This document shows, piece by piece, positions 26,437 through 35,300 of a stretch of 64,000 nucleotides of DNA. How positions within the stretch are numbered: position 1 is the stretch's first letter; the number at the start of each line of letters is the position of its first letter. This DNA comes from Paenibacillus melissococcoides. Lineage in GTDB: Bacteria > Bacillota > Bacilli > Paenibacillales > Paenibacillaceae. Under the pieces are notes generated by a model that did no database searches, was not told the origin of the DNA, and was given only the letters and a program-made list of their open reading frames with translations. The stretch is from assembly GCA_944800085.1 (NCBI GenBank), contig CALYLO010000005.1, positions 186,001 to 250,000 on the forward strand. The letters run 5' to 3'. The position numbers and the translations under genes were made by a program.

Positions 26437-26525
26437 GTTTCCTGGAAACTATATTACTGCAGCCGAGGAGTGCTGTCAATATTGTTTCTTGGAAACATTG
26501 TCATTCGCAAATTTCTTGCTATACT
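26437..26525. promoter_or_regulatory. Divergent promoters with twin MarR operators
   Basis: Two near-identical palindromes, GTTTCCTGGAAAC (26437-26449) and GTTTCTTGGAAAC (26484-26496), lie on either side of a near-consensus leftward promoter: TTGACA (26479-26474), 17 bp, TAATAT (26456-26451). The rightward marR promoter TTGTCA (26498-26503), 16 bp, TATACT (26520-26525) begins just after the second palindrome. Binding at both sites would shut off both genes. Confidence 0.8.
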
Positions 26526-26559
26526 AAAATGAGAAATCAAGGGTGAAGGTGATCATTCC

Positions 26560-27132
26560 ATGACAGATACAGCCGATAATCACGCTCAGTCCGACGCTTA
26601 TCAGGAAGACAAGCCATTGATTGAAGAGATTTTGCGCCTCATCGCCGCTATGCAGAAGAGGGCGGAAGCAGAGGAGGATGAGGAGAGAGAATGGATGCTG
26701 CGCAATTGTTCGAATCCGGCCGTTGCCGAGCATCTGCGCGATATGACGATTATGGAGCTGCATGTTCTTGATGCCATCGGGCAGCTGGGGCCGGTCAATG
26801 GCATTACCATTTCCAAGCAGTTCGGAATTTTCAAAGGCACCGTATCGAAAATTACGCGAAGACTGGCGGCCAAAAATCTGATTCAAAAGGAGTTCCTCCC
26901 CGACAATAAAAAAGAAATTCTGTTCCGCACGACACCGCTGGGGAGCGAGCTTTATCAGCTTCATCAAGCACTGCATCGGCAGTTGGAAATTGGTGTCGTC
27001 CGGTTCCTGCAAAAGTACGAAACTGATGAATTACGCTTGCTCGTCCGTGTCCTACAAGATGCGTCGAAAGCATCATGGGTTCATCCGGAGTCCAGTCCCG
27101 ATACACCCGCGGAGCAGCCGGAGAGCCGCTGA
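26560..27132 (+). CDS. MarR-family transcriptional regulator
   Basis: A 190-residue winged-helix regulator. The recognition region is ITISKQFGIFKGTVSKITRR (about residues 87-106), followed by the wing KEFLPDNKKEILFRTTPLG. An acidic N-terminal extension (residues 1-40) is unusual for the family. AAGGTGATC precedes the ATG. Likely represses itself and the quinone reductase through the twin palindromes. Confidence 0.9.
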   Translation: MTDTADNHAQSDAYQEDKPLIEEILRLIAAMQKRAEAEEDEEREWMLRNCSNPAVAEHLRDMTIMELHVLDAIGQLGPVNGITISKQFGIFKGTVSKITRRLAAKNLIQKEFLPDNKKEILFRTTPLGSELYQLHQALHRQLEIGVVRFLQKYETDELRLLVRVLQDASKASWVHPESSPDTPAEQPESR

Positions 27133-27272
27133 CCCAACGGCTCCGGATGCCCCGCTTCGCGCGGATTCGCTCCACCAGCTTCGACTGACTCCTCTTCCCT
27201 CCCGCCAAAAGCCTGACGATGCACGTCATACACTTTAACCTGATCCGCTCTTGTCTCCGTACGAATGATCAT
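27133..27272 (-). pseudogene. GNAT acetyltransferase, N-terminal fragment
   Basis: From the ATG at 27272 the frame reads IIRTETRADQVKVYDVHRQA, then FGGREEES, a typical GNAT N-terminus. The next expected segment (KLVERIRAKRG) sits in another frame and the sequence then ends at the MarR gene. The start overlaps the stop of the C39-like gene (ATGA), so both were once coupled. Confidence 0.5.
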
Positions 27273-27818
27273 AGCTTACCGTCTTCTTCACCTACCGGGA
27301 TGAACTTCGTGAAGCCGCGGCCCTTCTGAATAATTTGACATGCGCAGCCCGTGAAGCAATCGAAAAATGCCGATTCCTCGATCTGCCTCACATATTCTCC
27401 ACTGTCTTCTTTATACCAAGGATCCAAATAAGTGAATGTCTGCCCTCCTTATCTACGACGACAACCCAGTGCCCGTCGGTCCAAACTCGTCCCCATCGTC
27501 TCTCATCAGCACCATGATTGGCCCGCCCAGCAGGCAGACTTCCCATTCATGCTTGAAAAAAGACACCCGGAACAAAATCTTCCGTTCAAATAAAAATCGG
27601 TATACGTCTTCCGGGAATACGCCTATCGGAGGATCGTTTGCTAGATAGCCCTTTATGGCCGGAGGCTCGGTCAATCTCAGCTCTTGCGCCAATTCAACAA
27701 ACTTCAGCTCATCCCCGAGTTGATGATAACGCAGCAGCATCAATAGGCTCGCAACCCCGCAAGCAACCTCTGGATGATAATCTTGATCATGCTGGCTTAC
27801 AAAAAATGAACGATACAT
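27269..27818 (-). pseudogene. C39-like cysteine peptidase family protein, two frameshifts
   Basis: The catalytic Cys segment is HPEVACGVASLLMLLRYHQ (about residue 19). The His (DGHWVVVVDKEGRHS) appears only after a first frame change near 27475 and the Asp (YLDPWYKEDSGEY) after a second near 27430; the protein then ends at the TGA at 27269. Rejoined, it would be about 180 residues with the Cys-His-Asp order of C39_2 peptidases. Two single-base events are needed. Confidence 0.6.
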
Positions 27819-27858
27819 CGCATTAGTCCTTTCTCTCGAAAAGTTTGAGCAAGTCCCT

Positions 27859-28416
27859 CTATTTTTTCTTACTCCTCGTGCACTCTAACGAGCTTTGTGC
27901 GGCGTACTCCGAATCCAGGATCGAATAGAAGAACTGATCCGTCCAACGCTCATTCCAGTACAGCTCTTCCTTGAACACGCCTTCCCTTCTCATCCCGATA
28001 TGCTCCATCAGCGCTGACGAACGATGATTATGAGCCCTGCACATGCCGACGACCTTATGGGCGCCCAGCTTGTAGAACACCAACGCCAGCAGCAGCTCCG
28101 CCGCTTCGCGTCCGTATCCGCATCCCCCGTATTCCGGCAATATCGCAAACCCGATTTCCCAGCTTTTACGCCAATCGACATAGCTCCATATCTGAGCCAT
28201 CCCGATTGGGCCGGCTGCCTAATCCGAAGCCAGCCTGACGACGAAATCATAGCTTTCCCCTTCCTCGTCTTCGCTTGCGGCGATTTTCTCCAGAAAAGTC
28301 TCCCTTGCCTCTTCCATGCTGGGAACCGATTCTTCAAAATGCCATAAATCCGATCACATTCCATGCGGCACAGAAAGTCCAAGTCTTGTTCCGCGATCAA
28401 AGTTAATTCTGCCCAG
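27859..28416 (-). pseudogene. RimJ/RimL-type GNAT with frameshift and in-frame stop
   Basis: The C-terminal half is intact (WEIGFAILPEYGGCGYGREA, AHNHRSSALMEHIGMRREGV). Before it, in the same frame, lies HFEESVPSMEEARETFLEKI and DFVVRLASD, separated from the C-terminal half by a TAG near 28219. The first residues (LIAEQDLDFLCRMEC) are in a different frame. A shorter relative of the 5' half occurs at 37140-37290. Confidence 0.6.
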
Positions 28417-28436
28417 ATAATGTTGACGCTTCCCTA

Positions 28437-29268
28437 GGGCGTGTACGCAAACTATCGAAATAGCCAAATATCTGGTAAACTTATCCTATGAGAAGACGAT
28501 ATGAGATACGAGATGACCAATGGGAACGACTCAAAGACCTCTTGCCACCGGAACGGAAACCACAGGGTGGACGTCCGGCAATCGATAACCGAAAAATGTT
28601 CAATGCCATGCTTTGGGTGATTCGTTCTGGTGCGCCTTGGCGAGACTTGCCAGAGCATTATGGCTCCTGGAGCAGTGTCTACAGTCGTTTCCGCCGCTGG
28701 GAGAAAGCAGGCATCTTTGATCGAATGCTAGACGTTCTGGCTGCCAATCCCGATGACGAAAGTGTTATGCTCGATGCTTCCATCGTTCGTGTTCACCAAC
28801 ACGGCGCGGGGGCAAAAGGGGGCAGCAATTCCAAGCCATCGGACGATCACGCGGAGGATTAACCAGCAAGATTCATGCCGTTGTAGACGGCCTTGGCAAT
28901 CCGCTACGCTTCGAAGTAACCGCAGGCAACATCAATGATTGTGTAACGGGTTATGAGATCCTGCAAACCCAAGACATACAAGGTAAACATGTTTTGGCGG
29001 ATCGCGGATACGATACCGATAAAATCATTGCGCTTTTGGAAGAGAAACTGGCCCATTCCGTCATTCCCAGTAAGAAGAATCGCACGATCCAACGTACAAC
29101 CGACTGGTGGTTGTATAAAGAGCGTCATCTGGTCGAATGCCTGTTCAACAAACTCAAACATAATCGTCGGCTGGCAACTCGGTACGATAAATTGGCCTGT
29201 ACTTTTGTTGCCTTCTTAAAGCTGGCCTCTTCCATGATCTGGTTGGCTTAAGGTTTGCATACACGCCC
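28437..29268. mobile_element. IS5-family (IS427-like) insertion sequence, 832 bp
   Basis: The termini GGGCGTGTACGCAAAC (28437) and, reversed, GGGCGTGTATGCAAAC (ending 29268) match at 15 of 16 positions. TA flanks both ends. The length and two overlapping frames suit the IS427 group. Confidence 0.88.
28488..29251 (+). CDS. IS5-family transposase, two frames joined by frameshifting
   Basis: The first frame (28488-28862) gives RRRYEIRDDQWERLKDLLPP and the first catalytic Asp in VMLDASIVRVHQHG. The sense then moves -1 at GCAAAAGGGGGC (about 28807-28818): QQFQAIGRSRGGLTSKIHAV, VLADRGYDTDK and ERHLVECLFNKLKHNRRLAT supply the remaining acids. Such a shift at an A/G-rich slip site is the normal expression mode of this group, so the element may be functional. 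Confidence 0.85.
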
Positions 29269-29302
29269 TAGCAATCATGCCATTGTTTGATTTCGTCCAC
29301 AC

Positions 29303-29343
29303 AAAATGGCGCCAAAGCTGAACAATCAGCTCGGCGCCATTTT
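29303..29343 (-). terminator. Intrinsic terminator of the NRPS gene
   Basis: AAAATGGCGCC pairs with GGCGCCATTTT, with an inner AGCTGA/TCAGCT stem. It lies 19 bp past the NRPS stop codon and ends in TTTTGT on the minus strand; it is symmetrical enough to act in both directions. Confidence 0.85.
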
Positions 29344-29361
29344 GCGATGTTTCATTTTCCG

Positions 29362-32300
29362 CTAAAAACGATATGCCAAATGGGCTGTTTCGAATATTTC
29401 ATTTATGATGCGTTGAATGACCTTTGCGTTCTCCTCGACAAAACCAGGTACAAGCACCTCCATATGTTGGCCGTGCAGCTCATACTCGACATAACATTTT
29501 GAGGTTGCCTGTTTCCATAATAGAACATCGTGATTTTCAGCTTCCCTGATTGGTGAACTTTCTGCAACCAAGCCGTAGATGTTCGCTTGGACGACCCCTG
29601 TATTTACGAGTTCATTCCAGTACATATGGTAAGCACGCATTTTATTTCTTACTTTATCCCTTGTAACTGGTGCATTTAGAACTTGTTTAAAATGCTCAGG
29701 AACAACCTCCAATAATTGCGTGATCTGATGATCTATTTCCTCAGGCGATTCTTCTTTCCGACTCTTTTGTTTCATCGAGTCTACCATAATGATATCCGAT
29801 ACTTCGTACCCTCTTTTTTCCATTGCTTTAGCAACTTCAAACGCCAGATTGCCTCCCGCAGAGTAACCCAAAAATACATAAGGCCCTTTCTCTTGAATCC
29901 TTATAATAGAATCCACATATTGATCCAGCATATCTGTGTGAGCATAGTTGCCTTCTATAAATTCGATAGCGTAGACTACACAGTAGTCTTCAAGATGTTT
30001 GGCCATTTCGGAAAAAGCAATGCCATACCCCAGCGCAGGAGGAAAGCAGAAAACATTCATTAATCCATTTTTATTTAGTTTTATGATGTTGCTTCCATTT
30101 TGCTGTTCAAACTTGTTGAACTTTCGTTGTAAAAGCTCAATAGCCATTTCTTCTATGGTAGGCATCTCAAATACAACACGAAGAGGAATATCCATTTCCA
30201 TCTCTGCATGAATCTTCTGAGTCAATTGCAGCACTTTTAAAGAGTGCCCCCCAATGTCAAAGAAGTTGTCCTTCACGCCGATGCGCGGAAGCTCAAGCAC
30301 CTCTTGCCAGATTTGCGCAAGCTGCGCTTCCAACGGTGTGCGCGGAGCCACGTAGTCGGCTCCGGTTTGCATGCTTCCGTCGGGTGCCGGCAGGGCTTTA
30401 CGGTCGATTTTTCCGTTGGGCGTCAGCGGCATGTGCTTCAGCTGCACAAAGCAAGAAGGCACCATGTAGCCCGGCAACGCTTGAGATAACGCGCTTCTCA
30501 GGTCGCCTGACGTCAGCTCTTTGTCCGCGACGATATAGGCGCATAAATACGGCTCTCCGTCTCCATCCTCCCGGGCGATCGCGACCGCTTCCTGAACCGA
30601 AGGCGTCTTCAACAGCTGCGCCTCCACCTCGCCAAGCTCGATCCGGTACCCCCGAATCTTCACCTGATGGTCGATTCGGCCCAGATACGCGATAGTGCCG
30701 TCCGGCAGCCACTTGGCCAGATCCCCCGTCCGGTACATCCGCGCACCCGGTTCGAACGGATTATCCACGAACTTCTCCGCCGTCAGCTCCGGACGATTCA
30801 AGTAACCGCGCGCCACACCTACGCCTGAAATGAAGAGTTCCCCGGCGATACCGACCGGCAGCAATTGATCGTTCGCCCCCACGATATACACCCGATGATT
30901 CGGGATCGGACGGCCGATCGGCACCAGCTTCCCAGCCGGAGCGACAACATTCCCTTCCGTGTCGACAGCATTTCCGGCCGGAGCGACAGTCGTTGCTGGC
31001 CATATCGTGGTCACAATCGAGTCTTCTGTCGGCCCATAGGCGTTCACATACAACACGCGGTCCTGCCACTGCTGAACCAAATCTACCGAGCTGGCAGAGC
31101 CGCCCGTGATCAACGTTTTCAAGCCCAGCAGGTTGGCCGGAGTTAAGGATGCCGCATAGGCTGGCGGTAAAATAGCGGCCGTAATGTGATGACGGCTCAT
31201 ATAGTCTTCAAATAACCGCGGATCCAAAATCGTCTCTTTCGCGGGAATATACAACGTCGCTCCCGTAAAGAGCGCCTTGAAAATCTCCCAGCACGACGCA
31301 TCAAAGGATAAGCTGGCGAATTGGACAACGTTATCCTCTTCTCCGATATGCAGCGTGTCTTCAAACAGGGGCTTCAGATTGCACAGGCCGCGATGCTCGA
31401 CCATCACCCCTTTCGGTTTCCCCGTCGTTCCTGACGTATAGATCACGTAGGCCAGCTGATCAGGCCCCGCACCCGGCTCCAAGTTCGATCCGGCTTCACT
31501 GTACATTCGCTCGTCATCCAGCATCAACCGTTTCCCGTCAAACGAGCGGCCCTTCTGCAAATGGCTCTGTGTCAATAACAGCTTGGCTCCCGAATCCTCA
31601 AGCATATAACCAATCCGTTCCTCCGGATATTCCGGGTCGATCGGGACATAGGCCCCTCCCGCTTTCAGGATCGCCAGCATGCCCACGATCATCTCCAGCG
31701 AACGCTCGGCTAGTAGGCCGACGGGCTGATCCGGGCGCACCCCTTCGGCTCGTAACGTTCGCGCCAATCGATTCGCTTTGGTGTTCAATTCGCGGTACGT
31801 CAGTTGGCTTCCCTCGTAGACGACCGCCGTCCGATCCGGCGTACGCTCCGCCTGTTCCTCAACCAACTGATGAATCGTCTTGCCGCGGGGATAATCTGCA
31901 GCCGTATCATTGAAGGTCTCCAGGATCTGCGCTTTCTCCTCCGGGCTGATGATCTCGATCGACGACAGCTTCCTCTGCGGGTCACTTAGAATGATGTCGA
32001 GCACCTGCTGGAAGTGCGCGGCCATCCGCTCGATCGTTTCCTCCTTGTACAGCGAGCAGGCGTACTCGATGCTGCCTGCGATTCCTTCGGCTCCTTCGGT
32101 CAAGCTGAAGGTCAGGTCGAACTTGGCCACATTATGTTCGTTCGGGTAAAGCTTACAGGTCAGCCCTTCAAGGCTCACTTCGCTTTGCTCCGTATTCTGC
32201 AGAACAAACATCGTATCAAAGAGCGGATTGCGGCTCACATCTCTTGACACATCCAGCTTGCTGACCAGCTCTTCAAATGGGTAGTCCTGGTTCTCATAGG

Positions 32301-35300
32301 CTCTCAGCGTATGTTCTTTGACTTCCTGCAGGTACTCCTGGAACGTCTTCTCCCCCGCCGGCGCATTGCGCATCGCCAGCGTGTTCACGAACATCCCCAG
32401 AATCGGCTCCAGCTCCGCATGCGTTCTTCCCGCAACCGGCGTTCCCACGATAATATCTTCCTGTCCGCTGTACTTGGACAGCAAGGTGGTATAGGCCGCA
32501 AGCAACACCATGTACAGCGTCGTTCCAGTTTGCAGGGCGAGCTGCCTTAATTTCTCACTTCTCTGCTCGTCGATGATAAAGTGAAACGTATTTCCTGTAA
32601 AGCTTCTGACCAGCGGCCGGGCATAATCCGCGGGCAGATCGAGGACCGGGATGTCTCCGCTGAACACCTCCAGCCAATACGCTTCCTGCTTGCTTATCCG
32701 TTCACGCTGCATTTCTCCCTGCTGCCATGCCGCATAATCCTTGTACTGAATGCGAAGCGGCGGCAGCTCCGCTCCCTCGTACAACTGCGCAAACTCTCGA
32801 AGGAACACGCCCATGGAAGCTCCATCGGAGATGATATGGTGCATGTCGAAAAGCAACAGATGGCGATCCGGCTGCAGTTCGAGGAGTCTTGCTCGCAAGA
32901 GCGGCGGCTGACGAAGATCAAACGGGCGCATGAACTCCCGAAGGTGAGCGTTCGCTTCCGCTTCCTTCACCCGTACATGCTCCACCGCAAATTCCACGTC
33001 CCGGTGTACCCGCTGCACCGCTTCACCGCCGACCAGTTCGAAGCCGGTCCGCAGCGTCTCGTGACGACGAATCAGTTGGCGGAACGCTTCCTCCAGCCGC
33101 TCCCGATCCAACGCTCCTTCCATCTCCAGGACGCCCGGCATATTGTAGCTGAGCTCTCCGCCTTCCAGTTGGCTCAAAATGTACAATCGTTTTTGCGCGG
33201 AGGAGAGGGGGTAACAGGCGCTTTCCTCCGCGATCGGGATCGACCTATACACGGCATGGTGTTCCTTGCCCGTGATGGCTTCCGCCATTTGCTCAATCGT
33301 CGGGTATTGGAAGACCTCCCTCAGCGGCATCTCGATCCCCATCTCTTTGTGAAGCTTAGCCACCAAAGTCGTTGCCCGCAACGAATGTCCGCCGATGTCA
33401 AAGAAGTTATCCTTCACGCCAATGCGCGGAATCCCAAGCACCTCTTGCCAGGTTTGCGCCAGCTCCGCTTCCACCGCTGTGCGCGGAGCCACGTAGTCGG
33501 CTCCGGTTTGCATGCTTCCGTCGGGTGCCGGCAGGGCTTTACGGTCGATTTTCCCGTTTGGCGTCAGCGGCATGTGCTCCAGCTGCACAAAGCAGGAAGG
33601 CACCATGTAGCCCGGCAACGCTTGAGATAACGCGCTTCTCAGGTCGCCTGACGTCAGCTCTTTGTCCGCGACGATATAGGCGCATAAATACGGCTGTCCG
33701 TCTCCATCCTCCCGGGCGATCGCGACCGCTTCCCGCACAGAAGCCGTCTTCAACAGCTGCGCCTCCACCTCGCCAAGCTCGATCCGGTACCCCCGAATCT
33801 TCACCTGATGGTCGATTCGGCCCAGATACGCGATAGTGCCGTCCGGCAGCCACTTGGCCAGATCCCCCGTCCGGTACATCCGCCCGCCCGGTTCGAACGG
33901 GTTGTCCACAAACTTCTCCGCCGTCAGCTCCGGACGATTCAAGTAACCGCGCGCCACACCCGCGCCTGAAATGCAGAGTTCCCCGGCGATACCGACCGGC
34001 AGCAGTTGATCGTTCGCCCCCACGATATACACCCGATGATTCGGGATCGGACGGCCGATCGGCACCAGCTTCCCGGCCGGAGCGACAACATTTCCGGCCG
34101 GAGCGACAACATTCCCTTCCGCGGCGACAGCATTTCCGGCCGGAGCGCCAGTCGTTGCCGGCCATATCGTGGTCACAATCGAGTCCTCTGTCGGACCATA
34201 GGCGTTCACATACAACACGCGGTCCTGCCACTGCTGAACCAAATCCACGGAACTGGCAGAGCCGCCCGTGATCAACGTTTTCAACCCCGGCAGGTTGCCC
34301 GGAGTTAAGGAAGCCGCATAAGCCGGCGGTAAAAGAGCGGCCGTAATCCGGTGACGCCTCATATAGTCTTCAAATAACCGCGGATCCAAAATCGTCTCTT
34401 TCGCGGGAATATACAACGTCGCGCCGTTAAATAACGCCTTGAAAATCTCCCAGCACGACGCATCAAAGGATAAGCTGGCAAATTGGACAACGTTGTCCTG
34501 TTCTCCGATGTGCAGCGTATCCTCAAACAGGGGCTTCAGATTGCACAGGCCGCGATGCTCGACCATCACCCCTTTCGGCTTCCCCGTCGTTCCCGACGTA
34601 TAGATCACGTACGCCAGATGATCCGGCCCCGCACCCGGCTCCAAGTTCGATCCGGCTTCACTGTACATTCGCTCGTCATCCAGCATCAAGCGTTTGCCGT
34701 CAAAGGATTCACACTTCTGCAAATGGCTCTGTGTCAATAACAGCTTGGCTCCCGAATCCTCAAGCATATAACCAATCCGTTCCTCCGGATATTCCGGGTC
34801 GATCGGCACATAGGCGCCTCCCGCTTTCAGGATCGCCAGCATGCCCACGATCATCTCCAGCGAACGCTCGGCTAGTAGGCCGACGGGCTGATCCGGCCGC
34901 ACCCCTTCGGCTCGTAACGTTCGCGCGAATTGATTCGCTTTTGTATTCAACTCGCGGTACGTCAGTTGGCTTCCCTCGTAGACGACCGCCGCATGATCCG
35001 GGGTACGCTCCGCCTGTTCCTCAACCAATTGATGAATCGTCTTGTCTCGCGGATAATCTGCCCAAGTGTCATTAAATACGTTAAGTATCGTATTTTTCTC
35101 TTCCTCACTAACTAGAGATACCTCAACTATTTTTTCAAATGGACGATGAATCATATGTTCGGCAATCGCTATGATCTGCTGCAGCATTTGCTGTACTTCA
35201 TTTTCTTCAAATATGTGCGTACGATAATGCACATCAAGCACAAGCTGCTGCTCATTCGACATTTCTTTAATATGAAGTACGCAATCATTCCCTTCATGTC

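Noticed and set aside
25443..26546. 367-codon plus-strand frame over the quinone reductase
   Set aside because: Shadow frame; the minus-strand gene has promoter, operators and complete domain.
32581..33630. Long plus-strand frame inside the NRPS
   Set aside because: Composition follows the NRPS codons in reverse; no motif or ribosome site.
34071..34155. Short spaced repeats as a CRISPR array
   Set aside because: The units are in-frame, 24 bp, without unique spacers and lie inside an NRPS A domain.
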